Source: Streptococcus sp. oral taxon 061
GTDB taxonomy: Bacteria > Bacillota > Bacilli > Lactobacillales > Streptococcaceae
Direction of reading: 5' to 3'
DNA length: 64,000 nucleotides
Assembly: GCF_013394695.1 (NCBI RefSeq)
Contig: NZ_CP058258.1
Coordinates: 1,012,001 to 1,076,000 of the forward strand
In this document: positions 28,730 to 37,434 of the stretch, piece after piece
Layout: each line of letters starts with the position of its first letter
Position numbering within the stretch: position 1 is the stretch's first letter
Program-made: the position numbers and the translations under genes
The notes under the pieces: model-generated
Told to the model about the DNA's origin: nothing
The model's input: only the letters and a program-made list of their open reading frames with translations
Databases searched by the model: none

Positions 28730-30382
28730 ATGTCATTTGATGGATTTTTTTTACACCACATGGTTGAGGAATTGCGAGCTGAATTACTAAACGGTCGCAT
28801 TCAAAAAATTAATCAACCCTTTGACCAAGAATTGGTCTTACAAATCCGTAGCAATCGCCAAAGTCATCGTCTGCTCCTTTCTGCTCACCCTGTTTTCGGA
28901 CGCATCCAGTTAACAGAAACGACCTTTGAAAACCCTGCTCAACCTTCTACCTTTATCATGGTTTTGAGGAAATATTTACAGGGTGCTGTTATCGAGTCTA
29001 TCGAGCAGATTGAAAACGATCGAATCGTTGAAATCACTGTTTCTAACAAGAATGAGATTGGAGACAATATCCAAGCCACCCTCATCATTGAGATTATGGG
29101 TAAACATAGTAATATTCTCCTTGTAGATAAGTCTAGCAATAAAGTTCTTGAGGTTATCAAACACATTGGTTTCTCTCAAAATAGTTACCGTACACTCCTA
29201 CCTGGTGCAACGTACTTAGCACCACCAAGTACGGAGGCTCTCAATCCTTTTACCATCAAGGATGAAAAACTTTTTGAAATCCTACAAACACAGGAATTGA
29301 CAGCTAAAAATCTTCAAGTTCTCTTTCAAGGTTTAGGCCGTGATACGGCATTTGAATTAGAAAATTTATTAACTATTGAAAGACTTTCCAATTTCCGTAA
29401 CTTTTTTAATCAAGAAACAAATCCATGCTTAACTGATAAGTCTTTTTCTTGTGTCCCTTTTTCAACTAAAATTGAAGGACATTTTTCAAGCTTATCTCAA
29501 CTTCTTGATGTTTTTTACAAAGATAAGGCAGAACGTGATCGTGTCAAACAACAGGCTAGTGAACTCATTCGTCGTGTTGAAAATGAACTACAAAAAAATC
29601 GTCAAAAACTGAAGAAACAAGAAAAAGAACTTCAAGCTACCGAAAACGCTGAAGAATTTCGTCAAAAAGGCGAATTACTAACGACTTTTCTTCATCAAGT
29701 TCCAAACGACCAAGACCAAGTCATATTAGATAACTACTACACCAATCAGCCTATCACAATTGCACTTGATAAGGCTTTAACACCAAACCAAAACGCTCAA
29801 AAATACTTCAAACGTTATCAGAAGTTAAAAGAGGCTGTCAAATATCTGACTGAACTAATTGAAGAAACCAAGGCAACAATTCTTTATTTGGAAAGTGTAG
29901 AGACAGTTCTCAGCCAAGCTGGGTTAGATGAAATTGCTGAAATTCGTGAAGAATTAATTCAAACAGGCTTTATTAGAAGACGCCAACGCGAGAAAATTCA
30001 AAAGCGTAAAAAGCCAGAGAAATATCTAGCTAGCGATGGTAAAACCATTATTCTCGTTGGACGAAACAATCTTCAAAACGAAGAGTTGACCTTTAAAATA
30101 GCACGCAAAGAGGAACTTTGGTTCCATGCTAAGGATATACCAGGAAGCCACGTTGTCATCTCAGGAAATCTGAATCCTTCTGACGAAGTCAAGACGGATG
30201 CTGCAGAACTAGCTGCCTACTATTCGAAAGGACGCCTTTCCAATCTTGTTCAAGTTGATATGATTGAGGTTAAAAAGCTTAATAAACCAACTGGTGGAAA
30301 ACCTGGATTTGTGACTTATACAGGTCAAAAAACGCTTCGTGTCACACCTGATTCTGAGAAAATTGAATCCATGAAATTGTAA
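28730..30382 (+). CDS. rqcH: RqcH/NFACT protein (PavA, Rqc2 homologue)
   Basis: A 550-residue NFACT protein. The N-terminal NFACT-N domain (MSFDGFFLHHMVEELRAELL onward) is followed by HhH and coiled-coil segments (about 280-400). NFACT-R lies near the C-terminus (LWFHAKDIPGSHVVISG). In Firmicutes it adds alanine tails to nascent chains on stalled 50S subunits. In pneumococcus the same protein was described as fibronectin-binding PavA. The SD AAGGAGAG sets the start at 28730 and not at the upstream in-frame ATG at 28703. Confidence 0.95.
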   Translation: MSFDGFFLHHMVEELRAELLNGRIQKINQPFDQELVLQIRSNRQSHRLLLSAHPVFGRIQLTETTFENPAQPSTFIMVLRKYLQGAVIESIEQIENDRIVEITVSNKNEIGDNIQATLIIEIMGKHSNILLVDKSSNKVLEVIKHIGFSQNSYRTLLPGATYLAPPSTEALNPFTIKDEKLFEILQTQELTAKNLQVLFQGLGRDTAFELENLLTIERLSNFRNFFNQETNPCLTDKSFSCVPFSTKIEGHFSSLSQLLDVFYKDKAERDRVKQQASELIRRVENELQKNRQKLKKQEKELQATENAEEFRQKGELLTTFLHQVPNDQDQVILDNYYTNQPITIALDKALTPNQNAQKYFKRYQKLKEAVKYLTELIEETKATILYLESVETVLSQAGLDEIAEIREELIQTGFIRRRQREKIQKRKKPEKYLASDGKTIILVGRNNLQNEELTFKIARKEELWFHAKDIPGSHVVISGNLNPSDEVKTDAAELAAYYSKGRLSNLVQVDMIEVKKLNKPTGGKPGFVTYTGQKTLRVTPDSEKIESMKL

Positions 30383-30447
30383 TAAAACTTTTGTAGTCAA
30401 ACTCTCACTACTTTACTTTTGCACAAATAAATATAGGAGGGAGCTCT

Positions 30448-31308
30448 ATGCTTCGGCATATTAAATCAACTGTAACTATTATTTTCGGAGCTGCTATTTT
30501 CGCCTTCGGACTTACCTATTTTGTTGTTCCACATCACTTGTTCGAAGGTGGAGCAACAGGGATAACCTTGATTACCTACTATCTCTTTAACATCCCTATT
30601 TCGCTGATGAATATCTTGATTAATATCCCTCTCTTCTTACTAGCTTGGAAAATATTTGGACTAAGATCACTATATTCCAGTCTACTTGGAACCATCGCTG
30701 TCTCCGTCTGGTTAGCTATCTTTGAGAAGATTCCTCTTCAGTTTAACCTTGAAGGAGATCTCGTTGTGGTTGCTTTAGTAGCTGGTGTCCTCCTAGGTGT
30801 TGGACTTGGTGTTATTTTCAATGCGGGTGGAACAACTGGTGGTACTGATATCGTCGCTCGTATCCTTAATAAATACACCAATATCTCTGTTGGAAAATTG
30901 CTTTTTGGACTTGATTTTCTGATTCTAATGTTGATTTTAATCATCTTCCAAGACCTACGTCTTGTAACCTATACTCTCTTATTTGACTTCATCGTTTCAA
31001 GAGTTATTGACTTAATCGGTGAGGGTGGATATGCTGGAAAAGGATTTATGATTATCACTCAAAAACCGATGGAATTAGCCGATAAAATTAACGAAGAACT
31101 CGGTCGTGGTGTTACCTTTATCTCAGGACAAGGCTACTATAGCAAAAAGGACTTAAAGATTATTTACTGTATTGTCGCAAGAAATGAAATTGTCAAGATG
31201 AAAGAAATGATTCATACAGTTGATCCGATGGCCTTTATCACTATCACGGAAGCTCACGAAATCCTTGGAGAAGGGTTTACTTTCCCAGCAAGAGACGAGG
31301 TTTCTTAA
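30448..31308 (+). CDS. YitT family membrane protein (DUF2179 C-terminus)
   Basis: A 286-residue protein with five or six membrane helices in the first 200 residues, including the family motif GVIFNAGGTTGGTDIVARIL. A C-terminal cytosolic DUF2179 domain ends FITITEAHEILGEGFTFPARDEV. The function of the family is unknown. The SD GGAGGGAG is strong. Its downstream terminator is split by the insertion sequence described next. Confidence 0.9.
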   Translation: MLRHIKSTVTIIFGAAIFAFGLTYFVVPHHLFEGGATGITLITYYLFNIPISLMNILINIPLFLLAWKIFGLRSLYSSLLGTIAVSVWLAIFEKIPLQFNLEGDLVVVALVAGVLLGVGLGVIFNAGGTTGGTDIVARILNKYTNISVGKLLFGLDFLILMLILIIFQDLRLVTYTLLFDFIVSRVIDLIGEGGYAGKGFMIITQKPMELADKINEELGRGVTFISGQGYYSKKDLKIIYCIVARNEIVKMKEMIHTVDPMAFITITEAHEILGEGFTFPARDEVS

Positions 31309-31369
31309 CCTAAAAATAAAAAAAGTAACTTCAACTATTGTACTGCCCCCAAAAAGTTAGACAATTAAT

Positions 31370-32206
31370 TTACCCAAAGGATTTAGTTCTGTATTGTACA
31401 GGACTAAGTCCTTTTAGTTTTACCTTAATTCGTTTGTTGTTGTAGTAATCAATATAGTCTACAATAGCTTGTTCCAAGTGCTCAAGTGACTGAAACGTAT
31501 TCTCATAACCATAAAACATTTCAGACTTAAGAATGCCAAAGAAAGATTCCATCATACCGTTATCTGGGCTATTTCCCTTACGTGACATAGATGGTTGGAT
31601 TCCCTTATTCTTTAAAAAATGATGATAGAAATCGTGTTGGTATTGCCATCCTTGGTCACTATGGAGAATTGTATTTTCGTAATGGTTCTCTGTAAAGGCT
31701 TGTTCTAGCATAGCTTTCATTTGTACTAAGTTCGGTGAAGTAGAAAGATTGTAGGAGATAATTTCGCTGTTAAAGCCATCTAAAACTGGTGATAAATAAA
31801 GCTTTTGACTGCTTGCTGGAATGGTAAATTCTGTCACATCTGTGTAGCACTTTTGCATTGGTTTGGTTGCTTCAAATTGACGTTGAATAAGATTGTCTGC
31901 TTTCTTGCCAATCTCTCCTTGGTATGAAGAATACTTCCGTTTACGACGAATTCGAGCACTTAAACCAAGGACCTTCATTAGACGTTGCACCTTCTTATGA
32001 TTCACTACAAAACCACGATTCCTCAATTCAAGAGTCATTCGACGATAGCCGTAATTCCCTTTATGCTCAGTAAAAATAGCTTGAATTTCAACTTTAACAT
32101 CATAATCTTTATCGTTTTGATCGAGCTGTTTTAAATGATAATAATAAGTTGAACGGGCAAGCTTAATAATCTTTAGAAGAATCTCTAAAGAAAACTCTGT
32201 TACCAA
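31370..32206 (-). CDS. IS3-family transposase OrfB (DDE integrase)
   Basis: The 278-codon second ORF. HTH_21-like N-terminus ([22 protein letters not shown]), then an rve integrase core. Its acidic residues lie in [11 protein letters not shown] (first D), [10 protein letters not shown] (second D) and [20 protein letters not shown] (the E). The frame opens at TTG (32206) and lies -1 to orfA, overlapping it by 7 bases. It is normally made as an OrfAB fusion by frameshifting. I see only A5 runs (32224-32228, 32239-32243) and no canonical A6G heptamer. Confidence 0.93.
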   Translation of the reverse strand: MVTEFSLEILLKIIKLARSTYYYHLKQLDQNDKDYDVKVEIQAIFTEHKGNYGYRRMTLELRNRGFVVNHKKVQRLMKVLGLSARIRRKRKYSSYQGEIGKKADNLIQRQFEATKPMQKCYTDVTEFTIPASSQKLYLSPVLDGFNSEIISYNLSTSPNLVQMKAMLEQAFTENHYENTILHSDQGWQYQHDFYHHFLKNKGIQPSMSRKGNSPDNGMMESFFGILKSEMFYGYENTFQSLEHLEQAIVDYIDYYNNKRIKVKLKGLSPVQYRTKSFG

Positions 32207-32718
32207 TCCTCGGACAATTTCCGTTTTTCTTCTTGCTCTTTTTCGTCCCTCAATCGGAGTTCTCTCAACTTTTTTAGAACAGCATTCTCCGCTCTCAGGT
32301 ATTCATTTTCTGCTTGAAGACGTTCTAACTCTGTCATCTCTTCAGGTTTCTTCTTTGACTTACGTCCCATTTTAGGTGGTCTCCCTCTTATTTTCTCAAC
32401 AATAGTATACCCGTTTTTCTTGTATTGTGCCAGCCAATTCGAAAGTAATCCACTACTTGGAAGAGCATAATCCAGAGACACCCTAATTTGTGAACGACCT
32501 TCAAGAAGAACTTTATCAATGATCTCTTGTTTTAGTTCAGGAGAATAGTAACAATTCTTTCCTTTTTTGACGATTTTTATCCCATAACGATCAATCAATT
32601 TAATCATGTACTGAAGATTAGAAATATTTATCCCAAATTGATTTGAAAGCTTTCTAAAGCTCTCTCCTTGCTTTTTGAGTTCATAGATCCGAACTTTATC
32701 TTCATAAGTTAATTTCAT
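32200..32718 (-). CDS. IS3-family transposase OrfA (HTH protein)
   Basis: 172 codons from the ATG at 32718 ([21 protein letters not shown]). Two helix-turn-helix regions are followed by a C-terminal leucine-zipper-like helix ([22 protein letters not shown]) used for dimerisation in this family. A longer frame from TTG (32733) exists, but GGGGTG lies 7 bases before the ATG. That SD is inside one arm of a perfect 16-bp inverted repeat at the right end of the IS. Confidence 0.92.
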   Translation of the reverse strand: MKLTYEDKVRIYELKKQGESFRKLSNQFGINISNLQYMIKLIDRYGIKIVKKGKNCYYSPELKQEIIDKVLLEGRSQIRVSLDYALPSSGLLSNWLAQYKKNGYTIVEKIRGRPPKMGRKSKKKPEEMTELERLQAENEYLRAENAVLKKLRELRLRDEKEQEEKRKLSEDW

Positions 32719-32725
32719 AATAAAA

Positions 32726-32767
32726 CACCCCAAAAGTTAGATTTTTTCCTGTCTAACTTTTGGGGTG
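32726..32767 (-). promoter_or_regulatory. Hairpin at the IS right end that covers the orfA ribosome-binding site
   Basis: CACCCCAAAAGTTAGA (32726-32741) and its exact complement (32752-32767) enclose a 10-base loop. In RNA that enters from outside the element the orfA SD (GGGGTG) would be paired. This is the classical layout that shields a transposase gene from external transcription. Confidence 0.65.
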
Positions 32768-32810
32768 CAGTTCACTATTGAAGTTACTTTTTTTATTGTC
32801 ATATCATCAA

Positions 32811-34190
32811 TTATTTTTCAGCTGTAAGAGCAGCCATTGTGATGTAGTTGTATGGTTTGTTGAAGTGTGGCAAGAAGAATAGGTCAGTCAATGCCAACTT
32901 GTCGATTGTTACATGTTCTTGGATAGCAAGTGAGAACATGTGGATAGCCATAGAGATTGCAGAATCACGAGATACCATTTGAGCACCAAGGATTTCACGA
33001 CTATCTTTATCAAAGACAATCTTAATTGCAACTTCATAGTTGTCATGTTTCATAAATTCTGGTTTTTGAAGATCGTTAAAGCCAGTTTCAGTTGCATTGT
33101 AACCTGCAGCTTTTGCTTTTTCAAGTGTCAAACCAGTTGAAACCATGTGAAGACCATAGATTGAGATACCATTTGATCCTTGAACACCGATTCCTTCAAG
33201 CTCATGTCCACAAGCATTGTAAGCACCTACAATACCAGTACGAACAGCGTTTGATGCAAGGGCAATGTAGCTAGTGTCTTTACGAGCGTTGTCATAAACA
33301 GTCGCACAGTCACCAACAGCGTATACACCTGGGATTGAAGTTTCTTGTTTCTTGTCTACAAGGAAAGCACCGTTACGGAAGAGTTCGATCTTACCATCAG
33401 CAAGAGCTGTGTTTGGACGGAAACCAACTGCAAGAACAACCATATCCACATCAAATGTTTCTTTATCAGTGATCAAGCGTTCAACTTTTCCTTCACCTTC
33501 GATAGCTTTAACTGTTTGACCAAGTGCCAAACGGATGTTGTGGTCTTCCAAGTTTTTAGCCATCATTTGTGTGAAGTCTTTGTCATAGTATCCGTTCAAT
33601 ACTGTGTCAACGATATCAACAAGGACAACTTCTTTCCCAAGACGTTCGAAAGCTTCGGCAAGCTCAACACCGATGTAACCACCACCGACAACAGCGATGC
33701 GCTCAAGGTGTTTGCTCTTATCCGCAAGTTTGTTGATAACTTCTTCAGCATTTTGGTACAATTTAACGAATTGTACGTTTTCAAGAGTTGCTTTGAACTC
33801 ACGGTTACCTTTAACGATTTCAACACCTTCGATTGGTGGCAAGATTGGAGTTGAACCAGTAGCGAAGATCAATTTATCATAAGATTCTTTGTGTTCTTTA
33901 CCTTCTACTTCTGCAGTAACAACTTTGTTGTCGTAGTCGATTGAAAGAACTGGTGAGTTCATGTAAACTTTAGCACCTTTTGCTTCCAATTTTTCTTTGT
34001 CAGAGTAGAACAAACCTTCAGGTCCGTCAATTTGTTCACCAATCCAAAGTGCCATTCCGCATCCAAGGAATGAAATGTTTGAGTTTTGGTCAAATACAAC
34101 GATTTCGTTTTCGTTTCCAAAATTATCCAACATAGTGTTGATACATGCAGTTCCAGCGTGGTTAGCACCCACAACTACGATTTTACTCAT
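32811..34190 (-). CDS. nox: NADH oxidase (H2O-forming), Nox
   Basis: A 459-residue flavoprotein that reduces O2 to water with NADH, regenerating NAD+. The FAD-binding start is [20 protein letters not shown]. The redox cysteine is C44 in [12 protein letters not shown], which is sulfenic-acid based as in Nox2-type enzymes. The NAD-binding fold is [22 protein letters not shown], with a C-terminal dimerisation domain. The sequence keeps the usual length. A promoter with an overlapping cre site lies upstream. The IS lies downstream of its stop, inside the terminator shared with yitT. Confidence 0.96.
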   Translation of the reverse strand: MSKIVVVGANHAGTACINTMLDNFGNENEIVVFDQNSNISFLGCGMALWIGEQIDGPEGLFYSDKEKLEAKGAKVYMNSPVLSIDYDNKVVTAEVEGKEHKESYDKLIFATGSTPILPPIEGVEIVKGNREFKATLENVQFVKLYQNAEEVINKLADKSKHLERIAVVGGGYIGVELAEAFERLGKEVVLVDIVDTVLNGYYDKDFTQMMAKNLEDHNIRLALGQTVKAIEGEGKVERLITDKETFDVDMVVLAVGFRPNTALADGKIELFRNGAFLVDKKQETSIPGVYAVGDCATVYDNARKDTSYIALASNAVRTGIVGAYNACGHELEGIGVQGSNGISIYGLHMVSTGLTLEKAKAAGYNATETGFNDLQKPEFMKHDNYEVAIKIVFDKDSREILGAQMVSRDSAISMAIHMFSLAIQEHVTIDKLALTDLFFLPHFNKPYNYITMAALTAEK

Positions 34191-34228
34191 AAGATAAATC
34201 CTACCTTTATTTTTTTATTTACTAATCA

Positions 34229-34257
34229 AGTATATCATTATCTGGGAACGTTTACAA
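34229..34257 (-). promoter_or_regulatory. nox promoter overlapped by a cre (CcpA) site
   Basis: Minus strand TTGTAA (34252-34257), 17-base spacer, TATACT (34229-34234) with upstream TG. TTGTAAACGTTCCCA (34243-34257) fits the cre consensus WTGNAANCGNWNNCW at every fixed position and covers the -35, a position that would give repression by CcpA. Confidence 0.7.
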
Positions 34258-34399
34258 GATTTTTGACCGAATTGATATTTTTTTGCAATTTTTCTAATCT
34301 CATATTATCTTATATAAAATTGTTTTCATCATTTCTCAATTCCTGAATAACTTTCTAAAATCTTATAAGCATATTTCTTGACTTTTTGTAAAAAATAAT

Positions 34400-34428
34400 T
34401 TGTGAAAACGTTGACTTTATGATATTCT
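34400..34428 (+). promoter_or_regulatory. apbE promoter with a cre-like/Rex-like site
   Basis: TTGTGA (34400-34405), 17-base spacer, TATTCT (34423-34428) with an extended TG. GTGAAAACGTTGACT (34402-34416) matches cre with one deviation (first base G). TTGTGAA at 34400-34406 also equals one half of a Rex box, but the other half is poor. The rest of the 34191-34516 gap holds only the two promoters and a long 5' leader. Confidence 0.5.
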
Positions 34429-34516
34429 ATTTATATGGAAATGAAATATAAATCTTTAGAATACTATCAATTCAAGATTTAAACTCTTTCCAATCGATTT
34501 GAAGGGAGTTGATTTT

Positions 34517-35437
34517 TTGCCTCTCAGTTCATCATCTGAGCGATTAATGGGAACTACGATTACTATTTCCTTAGTTCATGAACAAGCCGATAATCTTCTC
34601 CGTCAAGCTTTTGATTTGCTCAAGGAACTTGAATTCCGTTTCAATGCGAATAGTACTGAATCAGAATTGATGGAAATTAACTATCAAGCAGGAATTGCCC
34701 CAGTTAAGGTTCACCCTGATTTATTTGAATTGATTTCTTTAGGTTTAGAACATAGTCTAGCGCCTGGTAGTCATCTCAATATCAGTATCGGTCCTTTGGT
34801 TCAAACCTGGCGTATTGGTTTTTCCGACGCAAAGGTTGCTAGTCCTGAAGAGATTGCTTCTGTTTTACCATTGATAGACCCTCATTTTATTAGACTCGAT
34901 TCAATCAATTCTACGGTTTTCCTAGAAAAAAAGGGAATGAAAATTGACTTAGGGTGTTTAGCAAAGGGGTACAGTGCAGATAAGGTTGCAGCTTTCTTAA
35001 AAGAAAATGGCGTCACCTCTGCTCTTATCAATCTTGGAGGAAACATCCTCACAATTGGGAACAACCAATCAAAAGATGGACGTCCGTGGCAAATCGGCAT
35101 TCAAGATCCAAATAATCCACGCGGTAATCACCTGATGACCTTGTCTATTACTGGAAAATCAGTGGTTACATCTGGGATTTATGAACGGCATCTTGAAATC
35201 AACGGCAAGGATTATCATCACATTTTTGATAGTGAGACAGGTTATCCCATTGAAACGGATTTAGCCAGTTTAACCATTGTATCTGACCGTTCAGTCGACG
35301 GTGAGATATGGACCACTCGTTTGTTTGGCGAACGTAGCGCCTCTATTATGTGGCAAGTCGAAAATATTGATGGTATCGAAGCCATTCTCATTTATAAAGA
35401 TGGACATGTCGCTTGTTCATCTGGTATCCAACGGTAA
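34517..35437 (+). CDS. apbE: FAD:protein FMN transferase ApbE (cytosolic form)
   Basis: ApbE-family flavin transferase, which links FMN covalently to Ser/Thr in target proteins. Seen: SERLMGTTITISL at the N-terminus, GPLVQTWRIGF, KIDLGCLAKGYSADKV, SALINLGGNILTIG and HHIFDSETGYPIETD, all family motifs. There is no signal peptide or lipobox, unlike exported ApbE. I placed the start at TTG 34517, preceded by AAGGGAG; the frame is open to 34499 and an ATG lies at 34547. It leads a three-gene set with two FMN reductases, one with C-terminal flavinylation motifs. Confidence 0.88.
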   Translation: MPLSSSSERLMGTTITISLVHEQADNLLRQAFDLLKELEFRFNANSTESELMEINYQAGIAPVKVHPDLFELISLGLEHSLAPGSHLNISIGPLVQTWRIGFSDAKVASPEEIASVLPLIDPHFIRLDSINSTVFLEKKGMKIDLGCLAKGYSADKVAAFLKENGVTSALINLGGNILTIGNNQSKDGRPWQIGIQDPNNPRGNHLMTLSITGKSVVTSGIYERHLEINGKDYHHIFDSETGYPIETDLASLTIVSDRSVDGEIWTTRLFGERSASIMWQVENIDGIEAILIYKDGHVACSSGIQR

Positions 35438-35470
35438 TTAATTAATAATGCAAAAGAGAAAGGAAAGCCC

Positions 35471-36076
35471 ATGCTTAAACTTATTGCTATTGTAGGAACA
35501 AACTCAAAACGTTCCACAAACCGCCAACTGCTTCAATATATGCAGAAACACTTTGCTGACAAAGCAGAAATCGAATTGGTAGAAATTAAAGATCTGCCTG
35601 TATTTAACAAACCAGCTGACAAACAAATCCCAGCTGAAGCTACGGAAATCGCTGCTAAAATCGAAGCTGCTGATGGAGTTATTATCGGTACACCTGAATA
35701 CGATCACTCAATCCCAGCTGTTCTTATGAGCGCTCTTGCTTGGATTTCATATGGTGTATTCCCACTTTTGAACAAACCTGTTATGATTACAGGTGCTTCA
35801 TATGGTACACTCGGTTCTTCACGCGCTCAATTGCAACTTCGTCAAATCCTTAATGCTCCTGAAATCAAAGCAAATGTTCTTCCAGATGAATTCTTGCTTT
35901 CTCATTCTCTTCAAGCATTTGATCAAAATGGTGACTTGGTAGATCTTGATGTCATCAAGAAATTGGATGCCATCTTTGATGACTTCCGTATCTTTGTTAA
36001 AGTTACCGAGAAATTGCGTAACGCACAAGAACTTCTTCGCAAAGATGCTGAAGATTTTGATTGGGAAAATTTGTAA
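35471..36076 (+). CDS. NADPH-dependent FMN reductase-family protein
   Basis: A 201-residue flavodoxin-like oxidoreductase (PF03358 type). The phosphate-binding loop is GTNSKRSTNRQ near the start, and the flavin-contact motif is GTPEYDHSIPAVLMSALAW. It is closely related to the first domain of the next protein (shared GASY..GSSRAQLQLRQIL pattern). It follows apbE by 33 bases and precedes the fusion gene by 17. It probably supplies electrons in the same system, which is inference from context. Confidence 0.88.
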   Translation: MLKLIAIVGTNSKRSTNRQLLQYMQKHFADKAEIELVEIKDLPVFNKPADKQIPAEATEIAAKIEAADGVIIGTPEYDHSIPAVLMSALAWISYGVFPLLNKPVMITGASYGTLGSSRAQLQLRQILNAPEIKANVLPDEFLLSHSLQAFDQNGDLVDLDVIKKLDAIFDDFRIFVKVTEKLRNAQELLRKDAEDFDWENL

Positions 36077-36093
36077 GATAGGAGATCGAAAGA

Positions 36094-37338
36094 ATGAAAT
36101 TTGTTGGACTTGTTGGATCAAACTACGATCAATCATATAACCGCAAACTATTGGAGTTCATCCGCCGTCAGTTTAAATTTAAATTTGAACTAGAAGTTTT
36201 GGAAATCGATGAAGTTCCAATGTTTAACCAAGACGAAAAATGGGACGAAAGTTTCCAGTTGCGCCTTCTTTACAACAAAATTACTCGAGCTGATGGTGTG
36301 ATTATTGCTACTCCAGAGCACAACCACACGATTTCTGCTTCACTTAAGTCAGTCCTTGAATGGCTTTCATACGAAGTTCATCCATTTGAAAACAAACCAG
36401 TTATGATCGTGGGTGCTTCATATTATGACCAAGGTACTTCACGTGCTCAAGTTCACCTTCGTAAAATTCTTGATGCACCAGGAGTAAATGCCTACACATT
36501 ACCAGGTAATGAATTCCTTCTTGGAAAAGCCAAAGAAGCTTTTGATGCAAACGGAAATATTATTAACGAAGGAACTGTTAAATTCCTTGAAACTTGCTTA
36601 GATAACTTTGTCAAATACGTAGGAGTCGTATCTAATTTGAAAAAACCAAAACCAATTGAACCAGAAGATTTGGATTGTGGAAAACCAATTGCCACAACTA
36701 TTACAGAAGTTGACCCTGATGATCCAGAATGGGTAGAAAAAGTTGCAGAAATCACAGGAGCTGTATCTGGTGATACATACGTTAAACTTGACCATGGTAT
36801 CCTTACAGTTAATCAAATCGATATGTTCTTGAAAGCTATGCCTTTTGAATTGACATATGCTGACGATAACAACCAATTCCTATACTACAACAACGCTCAT
36901 CAAGATCCAGAAACAATGTTTGCGAAACGTGTACCACCTCAATCAGGTAGCCGTATGTCAACAGTTCACGGATCACTTCCACCTGCACGTATGAAGAACG
37001 TTGAGTGGGTTATCGGTACACTTCGCAATGGCAACCAAGAATACGTACGTACAATTGTTCCTGGTTCTCCAGCAGGTGTTATCAATACTCACAACTACCA
37101 AGCTATGTACTATCCTGATGGATCATATGCTGGTATCAATGAAATTGTCTTTAACTTCCAACCATGGCTTGACTGGTACTTGAAAGAAACTGGTCAACGT
37201 TTGGTAGGCGGTAGCGGACCTTTCGCTCCTGCTGCAGGTCATGGTGATGCAGATGCTACTTCTGGCGCTTCTGACTCAGCTGATGGCGGCCACGGCCACG
37301 GTGGTGGCGCAGATGCTACTTCTGGTGCTAGTAACTAA
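36094..37338 (+). CDS. FMN reductase-PAS fusion with two C-terminal flavinylation motifs
   Basis: A 414-residue fusion. Residues 1-185 are an NADPH-dependent FMN reductase domain (GLVGSNYDQSYNRK, ATPEHNHTISASLKSVLEW). Residues of about 215-355 resemble a PAS_10/DUF438-type domain (MPFELTYADDNNQFLYYNN, RMSTVHGSLPPARMKNVEWVI). The tail is rich in Gly, His and Asp and contains DATSGAS twice (387-393 and 407-413). This fits the ApbE acceptor consensus Dxx(S/T)GA(S/T), so S390 and S410 are likely FMN-bearing. With cytosolic apbE two genes upstream, I infer an intracellular two-flavin electron carrier; the acceptor is unknown. Confidence 0.87.
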   Translation: MKFVGLVGSNYDQSYNRKLLEFIRRQFKFKFELEVLEIDEVPMFNQDEKWDESFQLRLLYNKITRADGVIIATPEHNHTISASLKSVLEWLSYEVHPFENKPVMIVGASYYDQGTSRAQVHLRKILDAPGVNAYTLPGNEFLLGKAKEAFDANGNIINEGTVKFLETCLDNFVKYVGVVSNLKKPKPIEPEDLDCGKPIATTITEVDPDDPEWVEKVAEITGAVSGDTYVKLDHGILTVNQIDMFLKAMPFELTYADDNNQFLYYNNAHQDPETMFAKRVPPQSGSRMSTVHGSLPPARMKNVEWVIGTLRNGNQEYVRTIVPGSPAGVINTHNYQAMYYPDGSYAGINEIVFNFQPWLDWYLKETGQRLVGGSGPFAPAAGHGDADATSGASDSADGGHGHGGGADATSGASN

Positions 37339-37346
37339 TAACTAAC

Positions 37347-37375
37347 AAAAAGGAACCATTTTGGGTTCCTTTTTT
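37347..37375 (+). terminator. Terminator of the apbE operon
   Basis: AAGGAACC (37350-37357) and GGTTCCTT (37364-37371) form the stem, followed by a T-run. It lies just after the fusion gene stop. Confidence 0.85.
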
Positions 37376-37383
37376 AAGAGACA

Positions 37384-37419
37384 ACAAAACTCGGATAGCA
37401 TACACTAACCGAGTTTTGT
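37384..37419. terminator. Bidirectional terminator between the apbE operon and the DUF896 gene
   Basis: ACAAAACTCGG (37384-37394) and CCGAGTTTTGT (37409-37419) form an 11-bp stem with A/T tracts on both sides. It serves mainly the minus-strand glyQ-glyS-DUF896 unit. Confidence 0.75.
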
Positions 37420-37434
37420 TTTGTTTTATTTAAC

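Larger units (their letters stand above)
31339..32774 (-). mobile_element. IS3-family insertion sequence (IS150 group, IS861-like), apparently complete
   Basis: 1436 bp bounded by imperfect 25-bp terminal inverted repeats: TGTACTGCCCCC at the left and, read from the right end, TGAACTGCACCCC, both continuing into AAAGTTAGACA (22 of 25 match). A CTAT direct repeat flanks it (31335-31338, 32775-32778). It holds two overlapping ORFs, orfA (HTH) and orfB (DDE integrase) in the -1 frame, as in IS3 elements. The group assignment is from protein character and size; the exact IS name would need a database comparison. Confidence 0.93.
31315..32797. terminator. Bidirectional terminator split by the IS element
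   Basis: The left arm AATAAAAAAAGTAACTTCAA (31315-31334) is the exact complement of the right arm at 32778-32797. Without the IS and one copy of CTAT, they form a 20-bp stem with loop CTA between the convergent genes yitT and nox. With the IS in place the stem would have a 1.4-kb loop. Confidence 0.85.

Noticed and set aside
32216..32260. Canonical A6G frameshift heptamer in the IS
   Set aside because: Only A5 runs occur here, so the frameshift site cannot be named with confidence.
33345..33854. 169-codon plus-strand ORF inside nox
   Set aside because: It lies fully within nox on the other strand, with unusual composition and no start signal.
34400..34417. Full Rex operator upstream of apbE
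   Set aside because: Only the first half (TTGTGAA) fits; the second half matches poorly.
34435..34482. 15-codon ORF upstream of apbE
   Set aside because: No SD and too close to the promoter; likely chance in AT-rich DNA.
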